Shown in pieces: positions 18,516 to 27,684 of a stretch of DNA of 64,000 bases. The translations under genes were made by a program, and so were the position numbers. Below the pieces are notes generated by a model, which did not search any database, was not told where the DNA came from, and worked only from the letters and a program-made list of their open reading frames with translations. Source of the DNA: Methanosarcina barkeri MS (lineage in GTDB: Archaea; Halobacteriota; Methanosarcinia; Methanosarcinales; Methanosarcinaceae); NCBI RefSeq assembly GCF_000970025.1, contig NZ_CP009528.1:2281168-2345167 (forward strand), in the 5' to 3' direction. Each line of letters opens with the position of its first letter. Within the stretch, counting starts at the first letter, position 1.

Positions 18516-19658
18516 TATAGGAGTTACGCAGTTGGCTCCTAGCATATTGTTTTTTCCAAACTTTCAAATATTTGAATTAATTTAACGTGTATTGGGGATT
18601 CCTTAAGTATTCTGTCACTGCCACTCTTCTAATTTTCATAGCACTTTCAAACCAGGATATTCCACTTTTGATTCTTTGTAATTCCAGTCTAAGAAAAGCT
18701 CTTAATGAGAACATTATATGTGCTCTTTGTGATTCTTCCTTTCTTGCCTGACATTTTTCGACACCACAGAACTGTTTTATTCCCCTATGATATTCCTCAA
18801 TTTTCCATGACTTCTTTGCCAAATCTTCACGTTTTGCTTCATCCATCTCTTGCACATCTGTAACCCAGTGTTGCGTGTCTCCATTTTTTGAAACTATCCT
18901 AAACACCTTTACAAATCCATATGCTTTGAGGTGAACCACACGTCCTTTTGGAGGAATATCTACTGTTTCAAGTGGCACATTTCCCTTGTTGTCAGGATTT
19001 ACCAAACGATTATTTTTCAATCTTGTAAGGAAATGCCACTCTTTCTGTCTAATGGCTTTAAGGTTTTTCACACTTGCATACCATGTATCAAATAAAACGA
19101 ATTTGGGATTAAAACCACGTTCTTCGGCCTTGTCAAGCATATCACGGAAATGGTCATTCTTTGTTTTGTCGTCTACATCGATGTTATAAATTCGAAAATC
19201 GATAGGTATAACGGTTGTACCGTCAGTCCAAACTAAGGTAACCAGGCCTATTCCCTTTACAGTACGATGATGTTTTCCACTCCACATACGACGAACAAAA
19301 GCAATTTCTTCTGCGTATGGTTTATCTAATGTTGAATCATCAACAATTAGGTATCCTCCCTTAAGCTTGACATAACTTTTTACTTCCTCCCATAGTGCTT
19401 CCGTGTCTGGAGGTTGCCTTTGAAGGCAACGAGTAAAAGCATCATGAGAAGGAGCATTAGCTATGTCTGGATAACATCTAGCAGCTTCAGTACAGCTAAA
19501 AACGTTAGAAGCCGCAATGAGAAAATTAATGTAGTCAATGTCGGTACACTTAGGTGGATTTATGTCCATAACTCCGTACGTTTTTAGAGAAACACTAAGC
19601 CATAAGTATATTTATAAAGATATCAAGTTTTCGGCATTTTAACTGCGTAAGTCCTATA
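18516..19658. mobile_element. Complete IS701-like insertion sequence
   Basis: Element 18520-19654 has inverted ends TAGGA(G/C)TTACGCAGTT-like (16-18 bp, one mismatch) and is bracketed by the 4-bp direct repeat TATA (18516-18519 and 19655-19658). It holds one full transposase gene and sits between the two sister GNAT genes. Intact gene, ends and target duplication suggest a young insertion. Confidence 0.88.
18577..19569 (-). CDS. Transposase, IS701-like DDE
   Basis: 330 residues, unbroken. DDE residues are visible in YLIVDDSTLDKPYA (about 74-87), FVLFDTWYASVKNL and SWKIEEYHRGIKQFCGVEKCQ. The pattern WSGKHHRTVKGI and HFRDMLDKAEERGF is typical for this transposase group, which databases usually file under IS701; the family name is from memory. 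It fills its IS nearly end to end. Confidence 0.88.
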   Translation of the reverse strand: MDINPPKCTDIDYINFLIAASNVFSCTEAARCYPDIANAPSHDAFTRCLQRQPPDTEALWEEVKSYVKLKGGYLIVDDSTLDKPYAEEIAFVRRMWSGKHHRTVKGIGLVTLVWTDGTTVIPIDFRIYNIDVDDKTKNDHFRDMLDKAEERGFNPKFVLFDTWYASVKNLKAIRQKEWHFLTRLKNNRLVNPDNKGNVPLETVDIPPKGRVVHLKAYGFVKVFRIVSKNGDTQHWVTDVQEMDEAKREDLAKKSWKIEEYHRGIKQFCGVEKCQARKEESQRAHIMFSLRAFLRLELQRIKSGISWFESAMKIRRVAVTEYLRNPQYTLN

Positions 19659-19830
19659 AATATATCTATTATCAAAACTTATCAATTATTTCATCGAGGA
19701 AAAAGGCCAGCTAAAACCCCAAATTATTATTGTACAAAAGGAATGCTTGAATAAGATCAGCTTTTTTATAAAAAAGCTTTGTTCATAAGGACTTGTATCA
19801 AAAAGTTAGAGAAAAGTATTTAAAAATTAT

Positions 19831-19935
19831 AGAGTTTAAGGAAGTAGAGTTTAAGGAAGTAGAGTTTAAGGAAGTAGAGTTTAAGGAAGTAGAGTTTAAG
19901 GAAGTAGAGTTTAAGGAAGTAGAGTTTAAGGAAAC
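19831..19935. repeat. 15-bp tandem repeat, 7 copies
   Basis: AGAGTTTAAGGAAGT repeated head to tail, the first six copies identical, immediately downstream of the second GNAT gene; degenerate copies continue to about 19975. Confidence 0.9.
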
Positions 19936-19986
19936 AGAGAGTTTAGGGAAGTCTAAAGTTTAAGGAAATATAGAAAGTCCTGAAAA

Positions 19987-20565
19987 TTAAAGAATTCTTA
20001 ATTCCATTTCATAACATGTCTCTTTCGAGCCGCATATATCTTTTATTTCTTTAATTTTCTTGAAGCCCACTTTTTCATACAACTTTATAGCAGGAAGGTT
20101 TTCCGTATTTGCATATAAAAGAATCGAAGATATTCCATTTAACCTCATTTCTTTAATGCTTTCTTTTAATAAATTCTCTCCATGGTGCTTTCTTCTAAAA
20201 TCCTTATCTATTGAAATTGAATAAATTACGGACTTTTTCTTAAAACCCTTTAGAGACAGAACAGGCTTCAAATAATATATGCAGTAACCCACAACCTGAT
20301 CATAGCTTTTTGTCACATAAAAGATCTTTTTCATTCTTTTTGAATATCGTTTAACGCCATTTTGGCTTTTAGTTCCAAAACTTTCGGACTGAATTCGGAT
20401 AATTTCAGGAAGCATGGAATCCTCTACAGATACAACGTTTTTTTTCTCGATCTGTATCCATTTTCTTATAAATAGATTAGTTATTATATCCTTCACCAAT
20501 CTCTCAAAACTCGTTACATATACGTTGAATGTAACCTGAATTTGTGTTAGACCCATAAAAATCAC
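19987..20565 (-). CDS. GNAT-family N-acetyltransferase (RimI-like), paralog B
   Basis: 192 residues, paralogous to 17779-18357 over its whole length: shared MLPE(V/I)xRIQ, (K)RYSKxxKxIFYV, VGYC(V/I)YYLKP, LKGF(E/K)KKSVI and C-terminal ICGxKExCYEMELR. The acetyl-CoA loop reads SISIDKDFRRKHHGENLL, less canonical than in paralog A because R/Q-x-x-G-x-G is altered to RKHHGEN, so cofactor binding may differ. Upstream leader is similar to that of paralog A, supporting a duplication that included the promoter region. Confidence 0.83.
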   Translation of the reverse strand: MIFMGLTQIQVTFNVYVTSFERLVKDIITNLFIRKWIQIEKKNVVSVEDSMLPEIIRIQSESFGTKSQNGVKRYSKRMKKIFYVTKSYDQVVGYCIYYLKPVLSLKGFKKKSVIYSISIDKDFRRKHHGENLLKESIKEMRLNGISSILLYANTENLPAIKLYEKVGFKKIKEIKDICGSKETCYEMELRIL

Positions 20566-20791
20566 TTATAAGCAAGTGTAACAATTTGCGAGCTTATCTC
20601 TGGATAATTCTTTAGTTCTGTGTCTGATTAATTGAATTTTCCGCTTCTTAACAAATATACGAGTGGTTTCCGATTCCATGTCTCCAGGAATACTCACAGC
20701 TTTTGAAGTGGAATTTAAGATCTGAAGTTTAGAATAAGTAAATTTTAAACTATTTTCCAGGATCAAAAAGCTTTTAACCCCCCTTTTATAC

Positions 20792-21217
20792 TCACCTTTC
20801 AATCTTCTCTTCTGGAACAGTTGTTAACCTAGAGTGCTTGACTCCCTTTAAACTTATAATTTTTTCAGTCAGCTCTATTATTTTCTCCCCTTCTCCCTGC
20901 AGAATTATTACCTCAAAACACAAATTTGGCTCAATATGGAAGTGCACTGAGGAATTTATCAGATCCAGGTATTCGTGCTGAATACTTGCCAAGGTGCTCG
21001 ATACCCCTTTTATTGAGCAATCATATACTATAGAAATCGTTGCAGCTCTTTTGCCCTTGATCTGCTGCATCCACTCATAGTGCTGATTATATGTTCTTAT
21101 GGCATCCCTTATCCCCTCAGATCGAGAGGAATATCCTCTCTTCAGAAGAGCTTTGTCAGATTTACCCAGAAGTTCTCCAGGTAGGGAAACCCCTATTCTC
21201 ATAAGCTTCCTTTCCAT
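20792..21217 (-). CDS. nikR: NikR-type nickel-responsive repressor
   Basis: 141 residues. N-terminal ribbon-helix-helix DNA-binding domain (RIGVSLPGELLGKSDKALLKRGYSSRSEGIRDAIR) and C-terminal ACT-like metal domain. The four nickel ligands of E. coli NikR (H76, H87, H89, C95) map onto H81, H92, H94 and C100 with the same spacing, so the high-affinity site is complete. An upstream extension to 21262 is open, but GGGAGGGG lies just before the ATG at 21217. Methanogens need nickel for F430, hydrogenases and CO dehydrogenase; no nickel transporter gene is adjacent, so the regulon is elsewhere. Confidence 0.92.
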   Translation of the reverse strand: MERKLMRIGVSLPGELLGKSDKALLKRGYSSRSEGIRDAIRTYNQHYEWMQQIKGKRAATISIVYDCSIKGVSSTLASIQHEYLDLINSSVHFHIEPNLCFEVIILQGEGEKIIELTEKIISLKGVKHSRLTTVPEEKIER

Positions 21218-21299
21218 ATACCCCTCCCGAAAACAAAAATTTTCTGTTAAGTACCTATTCACTCATCTGGTGGTAAAACTCAACAGTAAGCCTAGCGGA

Positions 21300-21834
21300 A
21301 AAAACTAATAATAGACCCCAAATTCTCCGCTGTGATTTCCAGAATTATATTCTTATATTTGATAGTAATCTCGTTGCATAAATAGTAATCGAAAGATGTA
21401 TGAAATATAAGAAAGTTATTAAACTTAGAAATCCATCTAAACTTAGAAATCCATCAGCTTTTCAAAGTGTAGGGATAAAAATTTTTCCTGCCGGAACTTC
21501 TGCTTTTGTCCGGGTAATTTGTAGGAAAAGGGTGTTCCTGCAAAAACTGGTGATCACCATAAGTATAAAGTGAAATAATTTTACCTGCTTATTTTCAAGC
21601 CAGTTGTTTGCTGTAAATAAGTTTCAAGGTCGAATGATAGTGATTCTGGTGTCTGAGCTATAAAACTATAATTTTTTATTAGTATCCATAAAATCGGCAG
21701 TAACCTTACGGATTCCCAAAAAGCTTATTAAAGGCAGAGTTCTATAGCGTGAAACACATCTACGCTGAATTGGCTAACAATGAATTATTTTCTTGCTTAT
21801 CAATTTAGTTTATTTAAAAAAAGAGTTGAAAATT
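21300..21834. other. Intergenic region between nikR and FKBP genes
   Basis: No gene. Contains a 17-bp direct repeat (AAACTTAGAAATCCATC, near 21420-21455). The divergent arrangement means both promoters lie here. Confidence 0.45.
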
Positions 21835-22587
21835 ATGGCAATCCAGAAAGGCGATTTCATAAAGTTGAACTACACAGGTAAGTTCGAAGACGGCAGGATT
21901 TTCGACACAACAGACGAAGAACTTGCAAAAAAGGAGGATATCTTTAATCCGCGCGGGCTTTACGGCGGAGACGTTGTTATTGTCGGGGCAAATCATACTA
22001 TTGAGGGCCTTGATGAAGATCTTGAGGGAAAGGAAGTCGGCTACAACGGAAGCGTTGTAATCCCTCCAGAAAAGGCTTTTGGCCTGAGCGATCCCAAACT
22101 TGTAGAAACACTTTCTATCACGAAACTGAAAGACCGAAATGTTCATCCTGGTTTTCCTGTTGAAATAGACGGCAGAAGAGGAGTTGTCAGCAGGGTTATA
22201 GGCCGCAGAGTCACTGTAGACTTTAACAGCCCTCTTGCAGGCAAGACCGTTACCTACGAGTATACCATTGAAAATGTTCTTGAGACTGAAGTTGAGAAAA
22301 TTCAGGGTCTGCTTGCCCTCTATACCGGCCTCAGGGATATGGAAGTAGAGACTGTTGATGGCGTTGCAAAGATTTATATTCCTACAGGTTTGACCTTCAA
22401 CCAGCGCTGGCTTATGGCAAAGAATAGGGTTGCATCCGAACTTTTCAAGTATGCTGACCTTAAGGAAGTCCAGTTCATTGAAAAAATTACAGCTGAATCC
22501 GAAACTCAGGTACCAGCCGAGGCTGAACCCGAAGCTGACCTCAAAGCTGAACCCGAAACTGAGGAATCCTCAGAGCCGGAAGTCTGA
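21835..22587 (+). CDS. Long archaeal FKBP-type peptidyl-prolyl isomerase
   Basis: 250 residues, the long class of archaeal FKBPs. N-terminal FKBP domain (GDFIKLNYTGKFEDGRIFDTT) with the flap/IF insertion domain between, as in SlyD (IVGANHTIEGLDEDLEGKEVG, then VVIPPEKAFG), then a ~100-residue C-terminal domain (VEKIQGLLALYTGLRDMEV...FNQRWLMAKNRV) and an acidic Glu/Pro tail. Cytosolic chaperone and prolyl isomerase. An earlier in-frame start at 21793 lacks a ribosome site; ATG 21835 begins the conserved domain. Confidence 0.93.
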   Translation: MAIQKGDFIKLNYTGKFEDGRIFDTTDEELAKKEDIFNPRGLYGGDVVIVGANHTIEGLDEDLEGKEVGYNGSVVIPPEKAFGLSDPKLVETLSITKLKDRNVHPGFPVEIDGRRGVVSRVIGRRVTVDFNSPLAGKTVTYEYTIENVLETEVEKIQGLLALYTGLRDMEVETVDGVAKIYIPTGLTFNQRWLMAKNRVASELFKYADLKEVQFIEKITAESETQVPAEAEPEADLKAEPETEESSEPEV

Positions 22588-22739
22588 TTTCAGCTTTTAG
22601 TTGTTCAGAGAGGCGAAGAGCTCATTCTCTTCGCAAATTTTATATACCATAATCGGGTTTGTTGTATACGCTTCCCGGAATCTCATGGTAATCTGTACCT
22701 TTCCCTTTGCGGAAGCTGTAAGAATAATTCTTTCAACCT

Positions 22740-22824
22740 GCTGAGGTAGCCCAGCGGACCACGGCGCCGGTCTTGAAAACCGGTAGCGCCTTGCGCTACG
22801 GGAGTTCGAATCTCCCCCTCAGCG
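22740..22824 (+). tRNA. tRNA-Ser (anticodon UGA)
   Basis: 85 nt. Acceptor GCTGAGG pairs with CCTCAGC, discriminator G at 22824 and no encoded CCA. Anticodon stem CCGGT/ACCGG holds loop CTTGAAA, giving anticodon TGA. Long variable arm TAGCGCCTTGCGCTA marks a class II tRNA. T arm GGGAGTTCGAATCTCCC is standard. A TATA-like TTTTATATACC is at 22637-22647. Confidence 0.97.
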
Positions 22825-23559
22825 TTAATTTCTTAGTTTTTTTCTAAAAATAACTATAGCTTTTATAAGTTAAGCTTGAATATATTTTGGCTGTAAGTCA
22901 CCGCATATTTTGAAGAAATTATGATTCTCTGGACCTGTCTAAAAGTAATTGACATAACATTTTTTCGGTATCTATAGGCTCTTTTTATTAATGGGTGGTT
23001 TTTATACCTCATTGGTGCGAAGAGCCGCTCATGATCATGACCGAGAGTGAAGGCGAGACTTCTCTCTTTTACTATTTTACATATCAGAATTTCTAGTTAA
23101 AAAAGGAGCTTTACTGCCTTCTCGGGATCTAACAGTCATGTTATACCTTCGTAATCCTTACCCAAGTCTTAATAACAGTTTTTCATAGTCTTAAAAAAGT
23201 TTTTCTTGTTATGTGCAGCCTTCTTTGATTAACAGGTCAACACTGATAAGTACACTCAATCAGACTTGGTTTCCATTTAACGGAAGCTATATTTATAAGT
23301 TTAATATCAGTATGTTTGATATTTTCAGATTTAATATTTGTAACTTTAATATTTCATTTAACATAGGTTTAATTATAATTTAAACTCAGACTTAATAATC
23401 ATTTAAAACGCGCTTAACTTTAACTGCATATTAACTAACTATAATCGCAATTTGCTTCAGTTGCAATTCACTGCAACAGCACTTTACTTCAAAAGTAATC
23501 AATTGAAGTCGTGCCTAAGCATAATTTGACATAAAAATCATACTCAGGAGCAGTAATCA
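22825..23559. other. 735-bp gap between tRNA-Ser and htpX
   Basis: No protein gene. Apart from the structured segment at 22979-23066 it is AT-rich, with many TTTAATAT/TTAATATTT strings at 23295-23390. Confidence 0.5.
22979..23066 (+). ncRNA. Candidate structured RNA (two hairpins)
   Basis: GGCTCTT (22979) pairs with AAGAGCC (to 23028) around a second inner pairing AATGgGtGG/CCTCATT, making one long hairpin. It is followed by GAGAGTGAAG...ACTTCTCTC, a second hairpin ending in TTTTAC. This could be a small RNA, a leader or only an element end; strand is assumed from the T-run. Confidence 0.3.
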
Positions 23560-24444
23560 ATGAAACGAAAGTGGGAACGAGATTTGGGACTTCAGGGACG
23601 GATGATTTTCACGATGTTTCTTCTGGCAGCAGTTTACTTTTTATTCCTGGTGTTTCTCTCGTACAACGGGACTCCAACAGTGGTCATGATGCTTTTTGTA
23701 GGCTCTTTCATGGCCATCCAGTACTTTTACTCAGATAAACTGGTGCTGTGGTCAACCGGAGCACATATCGTTTCTGAAAGCGAAGCCCCACAACTGCATG
23801 GGATAATTACGCGGCTCTGCGCAATAGCTGATCTCCCGAAACCGCAGGTGGCGATTGTCAGGACTCAGGTTCCGAATGCTTTTGCAACAGGCCGAAACCA
23901 GAACAACGCTGTTGTTGCAGTTACAACAGGAATTATGGACAAACTCTCTCCAGCCGAACTTGAGGCCGTGATTGCTCACGAGCTTACCCATGTCAAGAAC
24001 AGAGATATGGCTATCATGACAATTGCCAGTTTCATCTCAACTCTGGCTTTTTACTTCGCCCGTTACGTCCTCTACTTTGGAGATATGGGAGGAGACAGGA
24101 AAAAAGAAGGTGGAGGCGTTTTGCTTGTCTGGCTAGTTTCACTTGCAGTCTGGGCTATCAGTTTCCTACTTATTCGAGCCCTTTCTCGCTACAGGGAATA
24201 TGCCGCAGACAGGGGCGCAGCCATTATTACCGGACAACCATCGAACCTTGCATCGGCCTTAATGAAGATAAGCGGAGTCATGTCCAAGGTCCCACGTGAA
24301 GACCTCAGGTCAGTAGAGGGAATGAATGCCTTTTTCATAATCCCTGCAATCTCAGGTTCTTCCATAATGGATCTGTTTTCCACTCACCCGTCTGTGGAAA
24401 AAAGAATAGCCAAACTTGAAAAGATGCAGCAGGATCTGGGATAA
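23560..24444 (+). CDS. htpX: Membrane zinc metalloprotease HtpX (M48)
   Basis: 294 residues. Two N-terminal membrane helices (about 17-35 and 38-55), then VIAHELTHVKNRDM with HELTH at 140-144, two more hydrophobic segments (about 153-170 and 184-204) and RYREYAADRGAA with the third zinc ligand E213. Cleaves damaged membrane proteins on the cytosolic side. AGGAG lies 9 bp before the ATG. The next gene encodes PspAB, and PspA/PspAA follow 3 kb later on the same strand, placing HtpX in an envelope-stress neighbourhood. Confidence 0.95.
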   Translation: MKRKWERDLGLQGRMIFTMFLLAAVYFLFLVFLSYNGTPTVVMMLFVGSFMAIQYFYSDKLVLWSTGAHIVSESEAPQLHGIITRLCAIADLPKPQVAIVRTQVPNAFATGRNQNNAVVAVTTGIMDKLSPAELEAVIAHELTHVKNRDMAIMTIASFISTLAFYFARYVLYFGDMGGDRKKEGGGVLLVWLVSLAVWAISFLLIRALSRYREYAADRGAAIITGQPSNLASALMKISGVMSKVPREDLRSVEGMNAFFIIPAISGSSIMDLFSTHPSVEKRIAKLEKMQQDLG

Positions 24445-24456
24445 CCTGATGTACTC

Positions 24457-24562
24457 GTAAAATCCAGGCCACAGGACAAATCCTTGTCACAGAGCGAATT
24501 CCAGTTATAGGACAAATCCTTGTCGTAGGGCGAATTCCAGTTATAGGACAAATCCAGGTTAT
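24457..24562. repeat. 46-bp tandem duplication in the htpX-pspAB spacer
   Basis: ACAGGACAAATCCTTGTC(A/G)... GCGAATTCCAGTTAT is present twice with a third partial copy. It fills the space between the two genes of the pair. Confidence 0.75.
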
Positions 24563-24642
24563 AAACTCTCATTAACAGGCACGAATCAAGAAAACGAATT
24601 CATACCGCGAATTAAGAACATGACTTAAAAAGGAGAAACTAA

Positions 24643-25242
24643 ATGGGTCTTCGCGATTTAGTGGACGCAGTTCTCGGGAAGAGTACGCTTCCAAAAGCAA
24701 AAAGTGAGAAACTATTTGCAATGTCTACAGCCAGTATTACTCTGGAAAGCAATCTCGGTTTAAAACCCTCAGGATCGGCAGGGATCTGCTTTAAGCCAAT
24801 AGGGGCTTCAGCGTATGAATCTACACGAAAAGAAATTCAGGAGCTCCTGGAATACAGTTCAAAGGAAACAGAAACCGATTTCAGGCTGGAAAACGACGAG
24901 TTCAATTTCCTGTGGGCTATTTTTAAAGACCCGGATTTAGAAGACCTTGTTGCAAACATTCACCTTGTAAGTGAAACCCTTGAAGAACGCGGCTTTGGCG
25001 GGCAGCTTCTCTGTGCTATTTACAGGTTTGACAGCGAACCCGAAGCCGGGAAAGCTGGCCGTGGAGAAACTGTTTACTGGATCTATAATTTTAAGCAGGG
25101 AACTTATTATCCCTTTGTCCCGCTTTCCGGCAAGCAGAGAGACAGTCCCTTTGAATTTAAGTTGAGATCGGAAATGGAAAGGGAAATGCCTATCGAAGAA
25201 AATGTAGAAAAGTGGTACCCTCTTTGGGGAATTCCATTCTAA
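24643..25242 (+). CDS. pspAB: PspA-associated protein PspAB
   Basis: 199 residues, soluble, no membrane segment. N-terminal MGLRDLVDAVLGKSTLPK, then conserved blocks LESNLGLKPSGSAGICFKP and WIYNFKQGTYYPFVPL, and a C-terminus ending EKWYPLWGIPF, which match the PspAB family that accompanies PspA or HtpX in archaea and actinobacteria. AGGAG 7 bp before ATG. Exact biochemical role is not known; here it follows htpX by 198 bp. Confidence 0.85.
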   Translation: MGLRDLVDAVLGKSTLPKAKSEKLFAMSTASITLESNLGLKPSGSAGICFKPIGASAYESTRKEIQELLEYSSKETETDFRLENDEFNFLWAIFKDPDLEDLVANIHLVSETLEERGFGGQLLCAIYRFDSEPEAGKAGRGETVYWIYNFKQGTYYPFVPLSGKQRDSPFEFKLRSEMEREMPIEENVEKWYPLWGIPF

Positions 25243-25395
25243 AAGACTGTGACCTAAAAGACTGTGACGCCGAGAAGTTCAATCTATTTTATCCGAGAAG
25301 TTCAATCTATTTTATAACTCTTTTTCCTTAATTTTTAATTGAGTCCATTCAACTTGGTCATTCATAATCAAGCTCAGGTTTTGATCAAATTGGGG

Positions 25396-26370
25396 TTAAT
25401 TTTTGATTAAGCTCAGTTTTAATCCTTGAGTTTTGAGCTCTTCAATAAGCTCTTTTGAATAATCGGGAACTGCACCTGGTTTTGATGCAACATACGTTCC
25501 AAGGATGCAGGCGATTGAAGCGGCTTTTGAAACTCCGTACCCTGAGAGGTAGGTGTAAAGAAAGCCTGCGGAAAAGGCATCTCCGGCTCCGACAGTATCT
25601 GCAACCTCGACAGGAGTTGTTTCTACCTCCTCATAAATGCCTTTATGGAAAACAGCGGCTCCTCTGGGTCCTCTTGATATACATATCACGGAAATTTCAG
25701 GATATTTTTCGGTAGCCAGGAGGCAGAAAGCTTTGTAAGAAGTAAGAGGTTTGCAGGTGCCGGGAGTGCCAGAAAGCATGCAGGAAATACTGGCGGCTTC
25801 TTCCTCATTCAGCTTTAAAATCGTCGTGTATTTTAGCGAAGAGAGTATCCATTCTTCTTTGTAATTACCTGTCCTCAAGTTTACATCGTAGAAGAAATAT
25901 TTTGCTTTTATTTCCGAAAACAGCCTTTTCAGAGTTTTTCGATTTTCTTCCGACCTCTGGGCAAGGGTTCCAAAGCAGAAAACATCCCATTCTTCCCTGG
26001 AAAGAGCCTCAAACTCCTTTTCTCCCGGTGTAATTGAATCCCAGGCAACGCCTCTGTTAATCGTGAAAACCGGAATTCCTTCAGCCTGAAGTTGAACAGT
26101 AACCGTTCCTGTAGGTCTTTTTTTATCAATTAAGATGTAAGAGGTGTCGATCCCCATTGCTTCAGCCCTGGTAAACAGGCTTTTTCCAAGTTCATCTCTT
26201 CCGACTGCCGTGATCACAGCCGGTTTTGCTCCCAGTTTTGCAAGATGGGCTGCAAGGTTCAGCGGAGCTCCCCCAAGGTGGGCTGAACCTTTGATAATAT
26301 CAAAAAGAGCTTCCCCAAAGGTAAGGGCTTTAATTGACTTAATGCGGCTGGAATGAGAATTTTCATTCAT
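25396..26370 (-). CDS. PfkB-family sugar kinase (fructokinase-like)
   Basis: 324 residues. Ribokinase/PfkB fold: N-terminal substrate motif GSAHLGGAPLNLAAHLAKLG and C-terminal signature DTVGAGDAFSAGFLYTYLSG whose GAGD Asp is the catalytic base. The GGAPLN string and overall length are typical of fructokinases. The frame is open to 26415, but the second in-frame Met (26370, MNENSHSS) is nearer the fold. It points against the flanking psp genes, so it is not part of their operon. Substrate is inferred only. Confidence 0.85.
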   Translation of the reverse strand: MNENSHSSRIKSIKALTFGEALFDIIKGSAHLGGAPLNLAAHLAKLGAKPAVITAVGRDELGKSLFTRAEAMGIDTSYILIDKKRPTGTVTVQLQAEGIPVFTINRGVAWDSITPGEKEFEALSREEWDVFCFGTLAQRSEENRKTLKRLFSEIKAKYFFYDVNLRTGNYKEEWILSSLKYTTILKLNEEEAASISCMLSGTPGTCKPLTSYKAFCLLATEKYPEISVICISRGPRGAAVFHKGIYEEVETTPVEVADTVGAGDAFSAGFLYTYLSGYGVSKAASIACILGTYVASKPGAVPDYSKELIEELKTQGLKLSLIKN

Positions 26371-26477
26371 CAATACGGTATATTGATTTATGAGTGATAA
26401 TACTTTGACATGCAAATGCCGTAAATAAAAAATTTAACAAGCTTGAGATCCCAGTTATACAGAGTTATTTACACTAT

Positions 26478-26601
26478 GAGCCTATCCCAAAAGTCACTTT
26501 ATTCAAAATTGTTAGGAATTTTCAAAGTTGTTTCCATGATCTTGATTGATTATTCGCAATACAAGACCCAAGAAGCAAATTTCAAGTTTTGGGATGAGCT
26601 C
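26478..26601. mobile_element. MITE related to the IS5-type element, copy 2 (124 bp)
   Basis: Ends GAGCCTATCCCAAAAGT and (reverse complement) GAGCTCATCCCAAAACT, flanked by TAT on both sides. It aligns over its length with 17538-17667 and shares only its termini with the 815-bp element at 47013. Confidence 0.85.
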
Positions 26602-26747
26602 TATAAATAGTTTTCATATCTTTATAATTTTTCTTCAATTTTCGGACTGATCCATGTAAGTTCTCAATTTCTAAAAACTTTAAAAAAACAGTTTTATGAA
26701 GATAAACCAAATAATTGTATATTTATAAAACTTGTTATATAGTTGTA

Positions 26748-27094
26748 TGAAGAAAAATCTGCGCTCAACCTGCTCGCTTTTTCTTGTCTTTCTTTTTTAC
26801 TGTCGGATTTGTGGTGTTGGGAAGCGCAGAAAAAGCTAATAATAGCTCAAAACAAAATTATACATTTAACGAAAGTAACTACTCTCATCATTAGAATGGC
26901 CTAAGTTCGCCGACAAGTAACTATATATGAGGATATCCAAGAAATACTTATATTTTTACTACAAAATACAATTCTTCACTGTTCTCAAATAATTCAACTG
27001 TGGTATTTTATTGGAACTTTTATGGTGAACTTTGTGAGTTTAGAATGAAACCAGATTCAGAGGTAGCGGATAATTATTCATTAAATTTGATAAA
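26748..27094 (+). pseudogene. Relic of a secreted/surface protein
   Basis: Starts MKKNLRSTCSLFLVFL, a signal-like segment, changes frame at about 26800 and then reads VGFVVLGSAEKANNSSKQNYTFNESNY with two stops, continuing as TYIFTTKYNSSLFSNNSTVVFYWNFYGE. The Asn/Ser/Thr-rich text resembles Methanosarcina surface proteins with PKD-like domains. It is cut at about 27095 by transposase-derived sequence. Confidence 0.55.
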
Positions 27095-27473
27095 TTGTTT
27101 TATACCAAAACAGGATATGAACAGCTGGATGAAAAAATCGCTAAGACGAAAGAGAAAAAGGAACAGCTGTTAAAAGTACTGGTTTTTCCAGAGATTCCGT
27201 TGCATAACAATGCAGTGGAATTAGCAGCAAGGGCAAAAGTCAGAAAAAGAGATATGAGTCTCCAAACCATAACAGAGGATGGAACAAAGGCAAACGACAC
27301 ATTTATGACGATTGTTCAGACAGCAAAGAAACCGGGGGTAAGTGCATATAAGTATGTAATAGAGTAGGCAGTGCATTTGAGATACCATTTCTGTCTCAAC
27401 TCATCACAGAGAAAAAAGCTCATTGAGTGCAAAGTGAAAACTTATCACTTAATTTGAAGAGGATAGGACTGGA
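27095..27473 (+). pseudogene. IS66-like transposase C-terminal relic
   Basis: Reads IPLHNNAVELAARAKVRKRD...GTKANDTFMTIVQTAKKPGVSAYKY, the C-terminal end pattern of IS66-like transposases (PLxNNxxE...TAKxxGVxxYxY). After a frame change at 27365 it continues VGSAFEIPFLSQLITEKKAH and stops. It ends at the element terminus AATTTGAAGAGGATAG (27458-27473). The matching relic at 54485-54655 confirms the frame repair. Family name is tentative. Confidence 0.65.
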
Positions 27474-27684
27474 GGATAATTTATAGATAGGAATATAGGT
27501 AAGCTAATTATATTATTCTAATTACTCTAACGAAAAATTACTCTAACGAAAACAAATAGACAGCAAGAATACCAGAAATACCGGGTTAGGTACCGGAACA
27601 GATTTGTCAGGAATAATAAAGAAAGCATGAAAGTCTCAGACCTATTCGGCTTGAGGTCTTTTAAAAAAGCAAAGGGGAAAATAC

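Noticed and set aside
20566-20802. 78-codon minus-strand frame between nikR and GNAT B
   Set aside because: Overlaps the end of nikR, lacks a recognisable fold and ribosome site; reads like AT-rich spacer.
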